Source: Devosia sp. (GTDB lineage: Bacteria > Pseudomonadota > Alphaproteobacteria > Rhizobiales > Devosiaceae). From it: 64,000 nt of DNA. Below, piece by piece: positions 1 through 7,173 of this stretch (the stretch's first letter is position 1; each line of letters opens with the position of its first letter). The translations under genes and the position numbers were made by a program. The stretch is taken from contig JADGNE010000043.1 of the NCBI GenBank assembly GCA_015234425.1, positions 103,347-167,346 on the forward strand. The letters run 5' to 3'. The notes under the pieces are model-generated. The model was not told the origin of the DNA, searched no databases, and was given only the letters and a program-made list of their open reading frames with translations.

Positions 1-768
1 GACCGAGAGACGCAGGAAGTCGACGCCAAACAGCTCCGGCGCGACGGCCAGCAGCATGACGCAGGGATCATGCAGCGGGCGGCTGCGCTTTTCGTCCTGG
101 AGATAGGCGATCAGGATGTCGGCCGCGATATCGCCGGCCGTCGTGCCACGCAGCGCTTCGACATAGTCGCGGTCGGCGCGGACTTTTCGCGTGACGTCGA
201 GCGGAATGATCGTGGTGCGGATATCGGCGCGCAGCATGATGGCGACCGCCTCGGGATCGCTGGCGAAATTGAACTCGGACGCGGGGCCGGAATTGCCGGG
301 CTCGTCAATCGTGCCGCCCATGGCGATGAGATGGCCGATGCGGCTCGCGGCATCGGGATGCTCATTGATCAGCCGCGCGATATTGGTCGGCGGGCCTAGA
401 GCGAGAATGTCGATGGAGCCGGCGGGCTCGCGCATCAGGGTTTGGGCCATCCACTCGACTGCGCCGGCGCGGGCAGGAGCGGCGGGGGCGGGCAGGGTGA
501 CGCCGCGCAACCCGTCATCGCCATGGACGACAATGGCGTCGATGGCGCTGCGCAGGAGCGGCTGTTCGGCCCCGGAATAAAGCGGGATATCGGCGCGGTC
601 CATCGCGGCGAGGAGGCCCGCTGCATTGGTGGTGCTGCGTTCAATGCCGATATTGCCCGCCACGGTCGTCATGCCGATAATGTCGAAGCGCCCGCTGGCA
701 AGGGCAAAGAGAATGGCAACGGCGTCGTCGAGGCCGGGGTCCGTGTCGATGATGACGCGTTTGGTCAT
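1..768 (-). CDS. Nucleoside hydrolase (IU-NH family), C-terminus cut by window edge
   Basis: This enzyme should hydrolyse the N-glycosidic bond of ribonucleosides to ribose and free base in the cytoplasm. The N-terminus shows the family hallmark DTDPGLDDAVA (residues about 8-18), whose aspartates bind Ca2+ and the ribose hydroxyls. A later stretch, LALGPPTNIARLI, is also typical. Only 256 codons are inside the window; family members are about 310 residues, so the C-terminal part lies off the left edge. The ATG at 768 has a purine-rich GGAAGA about ten bases upstream. It lies 30 bases after an amidohydrolase gene on the same strand and probably shares its transcript. The exact base or sugar preference cannot be read from sequence. 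Confidence 0.9.
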   Translation of the reverse strand, partial: MTKRVIIDTDPGLDDAVAILFALASGRFDIIGMTTVAGNIGIERSTTNAAGLLAAMDRADIPLYSGAEQPLLRSAIDAIVVHGDDGLRGVTLPAPAAPARAGAVEWMAQTLMREPAGSIDILALGPPTNIARLINEHPDAASRIGHLIAMGGTIDEPGNSGPASEFNFASDPEAVAIMLRADIRTTIIPLDVTRKVRADRDYVEALRGTTAGDIAADILIAYLQDEKRSRPLHDPCVMLLAVAPELFGVDFLRLSV

Positions 769-798
769 GGTCTGGCTTCTTCCGCTTGGGCTATCTGA

Positions 799-2121
799 TC
801 AGGCGCGCGCGTCGATTTCGCGCATTTCAGTCTTGAACTGTCCGGCAATCTGCATGGCGTCGGCAAGGGTCTTGCGGGGCTCGAGCGATGTCACTCGCCG
901 GTCGCGCATGAGCCAGCGGCCGGCCACCATGGTGTCTGTGACGTCGGTGGGCATGGCGGCAAAGACGAGGGCCGAATAGGGGTCATAGATCGGGTGGAGG
1001 CGCGGCGCATCGAGGCTGATGCGGATGAGGTCTGCCTGCTTGCCCGCTTCGAGCGAGCCGGTCTTGAGATTGAGGCCGAGGACGCGGGCGCCTTCAATGG
1101 TCGCCATCCGGATGATCTCGACTGCCGGCAGCGGCTTGCGAGAGCCGGCCAGGAGTTTTGCGAACATCGAGACGGGGGCGAACTGGCTGAAGAGGTCAAG
1201 CGTGTTGCCGCTCATCGCGCCATCGCTGCCGATGCCGACGGGCAGGCCGGCATTGCGCATCTTTTCGACCGGTGCAATGCCGCGACCTGCCTTGCCATTG
1301 GAGCGGGGATTGGTTGCGACCGTCACCTGATGCTCGCTCATCATGCGGATGTCTGCGTCGTCGAGCTGCAGGCAATGGGCGCAGATGAGATTGGGTTTGA
1401 GAAGCCCGGATTCGGCTGTGACGGCTACGGTGGATTTGCCGTGGTTCTCCATCGCCCAGTTCACCTCGAGCGTGGATTCGGCCAGATGCATCTGCACCGG
1501 CACATCGGGATGGTCGGCGGACCATCGGGCGATGCGGGCCATGGTGTCGCGGCCGGTGGAGTAGGGTGCGTGCGGGGCAATGGAGGGGGTGACGAGCTTG
1601 TGGCCGGCATAGCGGTCGACCAGCTCCTCGACGCGCGCAAAGCCCTCGTCGAAATTGGTGTGGTCGGGCGGGGCGAAATCGGCCAGCGTCTGGCCGACAA
1701 TGGCGCGCAGGCCCGCCTCGGCGCAGACGTCGCCCACTTCGGTTTCGAAGTAATACATGTCGGCGACTGTGGTGACGCCGCCTTGAATCATTTCGAGCGC
1801 GGAAAGGGCTGAGCCGGCGCGGACCATTTCGGGGGAGACGAATTTGCGCTCGAGCGGCAGGATGTAGCGATAGAGCCGGTCGTCGACATCTTCGCCAAGG
1901 CCGCGAAACACCGACATGGCCATGTGGCAATGGGTGTTGACCATGCCCGGCATGACGAAATCGCCATTGCAGTCGATGGTCTCGGTGCCGGGGATGGCGG
2001 GCGGTGTGCCTGAGCCAAGGGCGGTGATGGTGTCGCCATCGATCTGCAGCCAGCCCTTTTCATGGACGGTGAGGGCGTCATCCATGGTGATGATCTGGGC
2101 GTTGGTGAGGATGGTGGTCAT
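799..2121 (-). CDS. Amidohydrolase of the SAH / methylthioadenosine deaminase type
   Basis: This 440-residue protein belongs to the metal-dependent amidohydrolases (MtaD/SsnA/TRZ-ATZ group) that deaminate adenosine-like or guanine-like compounds. The HxH metal pair is in NTHCHMAM (His64 and His66); the other expected pieces are LAES, HCLQLDD and GIGSDG. The frame stays open upstream, but the ATG at 2121 is preferred because the family N-terminus starts there and GAGGGA lies about eight bases upstream; the upstream codons are in a repeat. It sits between a PotABCD-like importer and a nucleoside hydrolase, which suggests import, deamination and cleavage of a nucleoside. Substrate is inferred, not seen; chlorohydrolase or guanine deaminase activity is possible. 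Confidence 0.82.
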   Translation of the reverse strand: MTTILTNAQIITMDDALTVHEKGWLQIDGDTITALGSGTPPAIPGTETIDCNGDFVMPGMVNTHCHMAMSVFRGLGEDVDDRLYRYILPLERKFVSPEMVRAGSALSALEMIQGGVTTVADMYYFETEVGDVCAEAGLRAIVGQTLADFAPPDHTNFDEGFARVEELVDRYAGHKLVTPSIAPHAPYSTGRDTMARIARWSADHPDVPVQMHLAESTLEVNWAMENHGKSTVAVTAESGLLKPNLICAHCLQLDDADIRMMSEHQVTVATNPRSNGKAGRGIAPVEKMRNAGLPVGIGSDGAMSGNTLDLFSQFAPVSMFAKLLAGSRKPLPAVEIIRMATIEGARVLGLNLKTGSLEAGKQADLIRISLDAPRLHPIYDPYSALVFAAMPTDVTDTMVAGRWLMRDRRVTSLEPRKTLADAMQIAGQFKTEMREIDARA

Positions 2122-2172
2122 GGATGGTCCCTCGGGCAGATCGTGTGTGTATGGGAGATTGGGGCTCTCGGT

Positions 2173-2291
2173 CACCCCCTCCCGGCCTCCCCCTGGTAGG
2201 GGGAGGGGTAGCATCGCGTTTGGGGCGCGTTGCGAGAATTTTCACCGGCTTAGCTTCCCTCCCCCTTGTGGGGAGGGAGTGAGGGTGGGGG
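2173..2291. repeat. Intergenic palindromic repeat, copy 1
   Basis: A C-rich left arm containing a small hairpin (CCTCCCCCTGGTAGGGGGAGG) is followed by a spacer with GCATCGCGTTTGG and a complementary G-rich right arm ending GAGGGTGGGGG. The whole can fold as one long imperfect palindrome. Related copies lie at 10669-10774 and 17466-17586. With the next element it fills the 315-base gap between the amidohydrolase and the ATPase gene; no gene is seen there. Confidence 0.75.
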
Positions 2292-2319
2292 GCCATCTGG
2301 CACAAAGCGTTTGGGTAGG

Positions 2320-2386
2320 GCCCCCACCCCAGCGACGCTACGGCCTGTGGCCTAGCTTTGCTACCATCCCCACGAGGGGGAGGGAG
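2320..2386. repeat. Intergenic palindromic repeat, shorter second unit
   Basis: This unit follows copy 1 after about 30 bases. It starts GCCCCCACCCCAGCGACGC and ends with CCCCACGAGGGGGAGGGA, so it has the same C-rich/G-rich arm design, but its spacer (containing GGCCTGTGGCC, a small palindrome) differs. It is probably a second family member inserted next to the first. Confidence 0.55.
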
Positions 2387-2436
2387 CGAAAGAGCTGATC
2401 GCTCCGATGAGGGGCGGCACCCCAGTCAGAAAAACC

Positions 2437-3498
2437 TCACTCCACAGGCAGGATGGTGCACTGCTCGGGGACGGGGACGAGCTTGGCGTTGGCGCCGGGC
2501 TCGAGGATGCGGGTGAGGGGGCCGTTGGCGAGGAGGGCGCCGGCGGGGCTTTCGGCCTGGTATTGGTAGGCGCGGCCGAGATAGGTGCGCAGGCCAAGCG
2601 TTGCCGGGATGCCTTCGGCGGCCATGTCGTCGGTGACGGCAAGGCCATCGGCGCGGCAGGCGAGCACGAACTCATCGGGGATTGCGCCGTAATGCTCGAG
2701 GCTGAGCGTGAGGCGAACGCCACCGGCAGCTTCGGCCGTGATCTGGGCGTCGTCGCGGGTGACAACCTTCATGGGCACGAGGTTTTCGAAGCCGACGAAG
2801 CGGGCGACGAAGGCATTGGCCGGACGCTGGTAAAGATTTTCCGGCGTGTCGAGCTGCATGATCTTGCCCGCGTGCATGATGGCGACGCGATCCGAGATCG
2901 AGAAGGCTTCTTCCTGGTCGTGGGTGACATAGACCGAGGTCGTGCCATTGGCGCGCTGGAGCTTGCGGATTTCGACGCGCATGTCGACGCGCAGCTTGGC
3001 GTCGAGGTTTGACAGCGGCTCATCGAACATGAGCAGGGGCGGCTCGATGACGAGGGCCCGGGCGAGTGCCACGCGCTGCTTCTGGCCACCCGAGAGAGCT
3101 CCGGGCAGACGTTCGGCGAGATGGTCAAGACCGACGCGCTCGAGCATGGCCTTGACGCGCTTGGTCTTGGCTTCGCCGGATACGCCGCGCTGCTTGAGGC
3201 CGAAGCCGACATTGTCGGCGACGGTCAGGTGCGGGAAGAGCGCATAGTTTTGGAAGACGAGGCCGATGTCGCGCTGATGGGCGGGCAGGCGGGTGAGATC
3301 CTTGCCGCCGAGCGTGATGGTGCCCGAAGTCGGCTGCAGGAAGCCGGCGACGAGGCGCAGGGTCGTGGTCTTGCCACAGCCCGAGGCGCCGAGCAGCGAG
3401 ACCAGTTCACCCTCTGCGATATCGAGCGACAGGTCTTCGAGAACCTTGGTCTGGCCGTAGTGGGCGGTGATGTTGCGGATGGAAAGCGGTTTGGTCAC
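2437..3498 (-). CDS. ABC transporter ATP-binding protein, PotA type
   Basis: This is the cytoplasmic ATPase that powers the importer encoded by the two permease genes upstream. From the GTG at 3498 it has 353 residues: Walker A GASGCGKTTT (about 37-46), Q-loop in VFQNYALFPHL, signature LSGGQKQRV, Walker B LLMFDEP, H-loop THDQEEA, then a C-terminal TOBE-like region, as in the PotA/FbpC/MalK class. The frame extends to 3549, but GTG at 3498 is chosen because AGAGGT, overlapping the stop of the preceding permease, gives a well-spaced ribosome site. It is the third gene of a binding protein-permease-permease-ATPase series. Polyamine specificity is only a family label. Confidence 0.9.
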   Translation of the reverse strand: MTKPLSIRNITAHYGQTKVLEDLSLDIAEGELVSLLGASGCGKTTTLRLVAGFLQPTSGTITLGGKDLTRLPAHQRDIGLVFQNYALFPHLTVADNVGFGLKQRGVSGEAKTKRVKAMLERVGLDHLAERLPGALSGGQKQRVALARALVIEPPLLMFDEPLSNLDAKLRVDMRVEIRKLQRANGTTSVYVTHDQEEAFSISDRVAIMHAGKIMQLDTPENLYQRPANAFVARFVGFENLVPMKVVTRDDAQITAEAAGGVRLTLSLEHYGAIPDEFVLACRADGLAVTDDMAAEGIPATLGLRTYLGRAYQYQAESPAGALLANGPLTRILEPGANAKLVPVPEQCTILPVE

Positions 3499-3508
3499 GG
3501 CAAGACCT

Positions 3509-4297
3509 CTATTTGGCAAGGAAGGTGAGGCCCAGGGTGCGCTCGACAATGGCCATCACGGCCACGGTGAGCACCATGAGCAGCACCGAAACCGAAGCCA
3601 CGGTGGGATCGAAGAATTGCTCCATATGAGCAAGCAGCTGAATAGGCAGGGTCGAAATGCCCGGTCCGGTGAGGAAGATCGAGATCGACACGTCGTTGAT
3701 CGAGGTGATGAAGGCCAGGATGAACGCGGCGATGACGCCCGAGCGGACATTGGGCAGGAGCACGGTGAAGAAGGTCTTCAGCGGCGGCGAGCCCAGGCTG
3801 ATCGCGGCTTCCTCGATGGAGAAGTCGAAGGAGGCGAGCGAGGCCGAAATGACGCGGATCACGTAGGGCAGGATCAGGATCGTGTGGCCGATGATCAGCG
3901 AGATGAAGATCGGCGCATTGAACTGGAAGGCGAGGTTTTTCAGGAGCGAGAAACCCAGCACCAGCTCGGGCACCAGCACCGGCAGCACGAACAGCGTCGA
4001 CAGCCAGCCGGGAAGCTGGATGCGATAACGGCTCATGGCGTAGGACGCGGGGATGCCGATCAGGAGGGCGATGAAGGTGGAGATAACAGCCACCTGCAGG
4101 CTCGTGGTGATCGTGCGCCGGAAGGCGTCGATGGCAAAGATGTTCTCGAACCAGCGCAGGCTCAGCCCCTGCGGCGGGAAGGTGAGATAGGTGGTGTCGC
4201 TCAGCGCGGAGCCGACGACGATGACAAGCGGCCCGACCAGGAAGAAGAATACCAGGACGGTAAAGCCGATGAGTGCGGGATGGAGTTTTGTGGGCAT
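3509..4297 (-). CDS. ABC transporter permease, PotC type
   Basis: An inner-membrane permease of 262 residues with about six hydrophobic segments, the first right at the N-terminus (FTVLVFFFLVGPLVIVV). The coupling loop (EAA motif) reads EEAAISLGSPPLKTFFTVLLP at about residues 165-185 in reduced form; its AxxLGxxP core is intact. It would pair with the PotB-type permease and the PotA-type ATPase. Its ATG overlaps the TGA of the upstream permease by one base (TGATG), so translation is probably coupled. Length and topology are normal for PotC-like proteins. Confidence 0.9.
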   Translation of the reverse strand: MPTKLHPALIGFTVLVFFFLVGPLVIVVGSALSDTTYLTFPPQGLSLRWFENIFAIDAFRRTITTSLQVAVISTFIALLIGIPASYAMSRYRIQLPGWLSTLFVLPVLVPELVLGFSLLKNLAFQFNAPIFISLIIGHTILILPYVIRVISASLASFDFSIEEAAISLGSPPLKTFFTVLLPNVRSGVIAAFILAFITSINDVSISIFLTGPGISTLPIQLLAHMEQFFDPTVASVSVLLMVLTVAVMAIVERTLGLTFLAK

Positions 4298-5121
4298 CAG
4301 ACGGTCATCGGGTTGAGGCGGCGAGCCGCTGCGTTCATCGCCATGACAATGGCAATCGTGAAGACCACCATGATGGCCGCGATGGTGGAGGCGCTGACCC
4401 AGTCAAAGGTGACCATGGCCTGCTGATACATGAGGGTGCCCATCATCATCACCTGTTCGCCGCCGAGGAGTTGTGGCGTGGCGTAGGAGGTGAAGCTGCC
4501 GGTGAAGACCAGCACGGCGCCGACGATGAGGCCGGGCACGGCGAGCGGCAGGATGACCTGGGAGAAGGTAGCGGTCGGCTTGGCGCCCAGCGAGGCGGAC
4601 GCCTGGATGAGATCATCCGGGATGGCTTCCAAAACGCCGACAAGCGTCAGGATCATCAGGGGCACGAAGAGATAGACCATGGCCACGATGACGGAGCCCT
4701 GGGTGTAGAGCATCTGCAAGGGCTCGGCGATGATGCCGAGATTGACCAGCGTCGAGTTGAGGATGCCGTTCTTGCCCAGGATGATGAGCCAGGCAAAGGA
4801 GCGGACCACGACGCCGGTGAGCAGCGGGAAGACGGCGGCGATGATCAGGATGGACTTGAGCCAGCCCGGTGCGCGCGAGACCACATAGGCGGTGATGAAG
4901 CCGACAACGAGGGCAATGGCGGTGACAATCAGCGACACATTGATGGTGCGCATCAGCACGGTACGACGGAAGCCGCTGCCGAAGAAGGCCTGATAGGTGG
5001 CGAAGGGGCCACCGGGCGTGCCGAAGGTGGTGTAGATGGTGGCGGCGACGGGGGCCACCAGGCCCAGAAGGACCAACAGGGTAGCGGGCGATGCCAGCGT
5101 CCAGCCTGCGAAGCGTTTCAT
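4297..5121 (-). CDS. ABC transporter permease, PotB type
   Basis: A 274-residue inner-membrane permease with about six membrane segments, beginning with a hydrophobic stretch at residues 8-30. The EAA coupling loop is seen as SASLGAKPTATFSQVILP at about residue 180. It would form a heterodimer with the PotC-type permease, whose start it overlaps by one base. The gene is 259 bases downstream of the binding-protein stop, beyond a strong terminator, so permease expression is likely to be lower than that of the binding protein. Confidence 0.9.
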   Translation of the reverse strand: MKRFAGWTLASPATLLVLLGLVAPVAATIYTTFGTPGGPFATYQAFFGSGFRRTVLMRTINVSLIVTAIALVVGFITAYVVSRAPGWLKSILIIAAVFPLLTGVVVRSFAWLIILGKNGILNSTLVNLGIIAEPLQMLYTQGSVIVAMVYLFVPLMILTLVGVLEAIPDDLIQASASLGAKPTATFSQVILPLAVPGLIVGAVLVFTGSFTSYATPQLLGGEQVMMMGTLMYQQAMVTFDWVSASTIAAIMVVFTIAIVMAMNAAARRLNPMTV

Positions 5122-5339
5122 ATTCTCGCCTTCACAATGACGGTGCGCCCGCCACTGGCGGGGCCTCTTTCCTGCGGAACAGGAATTTGATCGGATTGCG
5201 GTGTACTACAGGAAGTCATACCCGCTGGGAAATGGCTCAGCACCGCGGGTTCAGTGCCTTATCGTCACACCCCGGTTACGGTAGCGACGCCCAATCGGCG
5301 CTGTGATCGTGTCGCCAGCGGACAGCAGGTGGTGCGAGG

Positions 5340-5372
5340 AAAAAGGGCATGGCGGAAAAACCGCCACGCCCC
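5340..5372 (-). terminator. Rho-independent terminator after the binding-protein gene
   Basis: Read on the minus strand, GGGGCGTGGCGG and CCGCCATGCCC pair around a TTTTT loop and run into a T-rich tail. It begins eight bases beyond the binding-protein stop and lies before the permease genes of the same operon, so it probably lets only part of the transcript through, giving more binding protein than permease. Confidence 0.8.
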
Positions 5373-5380
5373 AGAATGCA

Positions 5381-6418
5381 TTACATGCCGAAGATTTCGT
5401 TCCAGCGATCAACCCAGCCGCCCTTGGCTGCGTTCATCTTGACGTAATCGACGCGCTGCAGGCCTTCGATGACGTCAGCGCCATAGGTCCAGAGCGAAGC
5501 CTGTTCCGGGGTCAGCGTGACGGCCTTGGCGACCGGAGCGTCCACACCCTGTTCGGCCAGCTGCTGCTGGATTTCAGGGGAGAGGATGAAGTTGATGAAC
5601 TCGTGGGCCAGTTCCGGCTCGGCGGCGCCCTTCGGAATATTGACCGTGTTCAGCGTCGCGATCGAGCCCTCGTCGAGGTCAGCCCAGACGACGGACGGAA
5701 CCGCAGCCTGGATCTGTGCCAGGGTGAAGTCCTGCGCGATGGCAGCAGTGATCTCGCCAGTCGAGAAGAGGTTAATCATCTCCGAGCCGGTGTTGTAGTT
5801 CTTGACCACATTCGGCTTGAGGGTTTCGACGCCGGCAAAGGCGCTGTCGGCGTTCTCGAAAGCGTCGACGCCTTCATGATCGCCGGCCTTCATCACGACC
5901 ATCGGGCCGGCCGTGGTGGTGATGCCGGGGAGCGACAGCGAGGAGGCGAGGTCTTCGCGCCACAGGTCGTTCCACGAGGTGATCGGGTTTTCGAGCTTGG
6001 CGCTGTCATAGACGATGCCGACGCGGCCGATGGTGTAGGCCGGGCCGTAGCCGCCCTGCGGATCCTTGGCGAGGTCGTAGATACCTTCTAGGTTCGGGAT
6101 CTTGGACGGGTCGATCTTCTGGAACACGCCCAGCTCGATGCCCTGCTGGCTGAAGCTGTCGGAGAAATAGGCAACGTCGACACCGGCGCCGTTGCGGATC
6201 TGGAGCTTGTTCAGGCGCTCGCCGTTATTGCCAGTCTCGAACTGGATCTCGCAACCGCACTGCTCGCGGAAGGGGGCCAGAACGATGGATTCCAGCTTTT
6301 CGCCGTTAAAACCCCACCAGGAGATGGTAAGTGTCTTGGTCTGGGCGAAGGCCGGAGTGGCAAATGCGGTGGTGGCGGCAAGACCAAGCGCGAGAGTAGT
6401 TGCGACGAACCTTGACAT
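5381..6418 (-). CDS. Periplasmic solute-binding protein, PotD/Fbp-like (ABC importer)
   Basis: This 345-residue protein should capture the substrate in the periplasm and deliver it to the PotB/PotC-type permeases. Residues 1-25 form a Sec signal peptide ending AFATPAFA before Gln. The mature part begins KTLTISWWGFNGEKL, the usual start of type 2 periplasmic binding proteins of the spermidine/putrescine group, and contains IPKGAAEPELAHEFINFIL, a segment characteristic of that group. The ligand is not evident; the downstream amidohydrolase and nucleoside hydrolase hint at a purine or nucleoside-like compound instead of a polyamine. First gene of the operon. Confidence 0.88.
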   Translation of the reverse strand: MSRFVATTLALGLAATTAFATPAFAQTKTLTISWWGFNGEKLESIVLAPFREQCGCEIQFETGNNGERLNKLQIRNGAGVDVAYFSDSFSQQGIELGVFQKIDPSKIPNLEGIYDLAKDPQGGYGPAYTIGRVGIVYDSAKLENPITSWNDLWREDLASSLSLPGITTTAGPMVVMKAGDHEGVDAFENADSAFAGVETLKPNVVKNYNTGSEMINLFSTGEITAAIAQDFTLAQIQAAVPSVVWADLDEGSIATLNTVNIPKGAAEPELAHEFINFILSPEIQQQLAEQGVDAPVAKAVTLTPEQASLWTYGADVIEGLQRVDYVKMNAAKGGWVDRWNEIFGM

Positions 6419-6583
6419 TTATTGAGTCCCTTTTCCCTCGGGTGAGGCACCGCGAGGCAAGCTGATAGTTGATGTCCCTGCGGAAGGGAGCCTATTTTTT
6501 CAGCGCTTGTAATACAAGGTTAATTCTTGGGCTTTGCCTGTGGAGTCTGTGGCAAAGCGGAATTTGTCGCAGGGGAAAGGCGT

Positions 6584-7051
6584 CTACTCGGCGTCGTCCT
6601 TGACCGCCTCCATCGAGACATGGGTGGAGGTGTGGGCGACATGGGGCAGGGCAGAGAGTTTTTCGCCCAGCACTTCGCGATAGGCGGCGATGTCCTTGGT
6701 GCGTACTTTCAGGAGATAATCGAAGCTCGAGGCGATCATATGGGCCTGTTCGACCTCGGGCAGCGCACGCACGGCCTTGTTGAAGGCAGCGAGCGCAGCC
6801 TTGCGGGTGTCGGAGAGTTTGACCTCGACGAAGGCGACATGCGGCAGGCCCAGGCGCTCGGGATCGATGACGGCGCGATAGCCCAGAATATAGCCTTCGG
6901 CCTCGAGCCGCTTGATGCGCGCCTGGCACGGAGTCTTGGATAAATTCACCCGGCGGCTCAACTCGGCTATGCTGAGACGGCCGTCGCGGGAGAGCTCATC
7001 GAGGATGCGCCGGTCGATCTGGTCCAAAGTCTCGTGAGTTACGGTTTTCAT
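6584..7051 (-). CDS. putR: Lrp/AsnC-family regulator, probable PutR
   Basis: A 155-residue Lrp-type protein with an N-terminal winged helix-turn-helix (ILDELSRDGRLSIAEL, about 14-30) and a C-terminal RAM/AsnC ligand-binding domain (VAFVEVKL). It is divergent from putA, the arrangement in which alphaproteobacterial PutR activates proline catabolism in response to proline. The frame is open to 7087, but the ATG at 7051 is preferred because Lrp proteins start just before the first helix. A repeated motif in the 7055-7127 gap is a likely binding site. Assignment to PutR is by family and position. Confidence 0.88.
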   Translation of the reverse strand: MKTVTHETLDQIDRRILDELSRDGRLSIAELSRRVNLSKTPCQARIKRLEAEGYILGYRAVIDPERLGLPHVAFVEVKLSDTRKAALAAFNKAVRALPEVEQAHMIASSFDYLLKVRTKDIAAYREVLGEKLSALPHVAHTSTHVSMEAVKDDAE

Positions 7052-7054
7052 GGT

Positions 7055-7127
7055 CGTTTCGCCTGTCTGACGCCATGATATTATCATTGGTGGACGTGCT
7101 TTCCCAGATGATCAGGCGAAACGCCTG
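7055..7127. promoter_or_regulatory. Candidate PutR operator: repeated CGTTTCGCCTG motif
   Basis: The 11-mer CGTTTCGCCTG occurs at 7055-7065 and, on the other strand, within a perfect 15-base palindrome CAGGCGAAACGCCTG at 7113-7127. Both lie in the short putR-putA divergent gap, and the first overlaps the putR ribosome site. Lrp-family proteins usually bind several such sites on the same DNA face. The repeat is seen directly; its role as operator is inferred. Confidence 0.55.
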
Positions 7128-7173
7128 TCACAGCTCTGGCATATCTGTTGGCAACGCTTTTTGAGTGATGTCC

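Noticed and set aside
3467-4426. A 319-codon plus-strand frame over the PotC-type permease gene
   Set aside because: The product is extremely charged and without family features; the minus-strand permease is clear.
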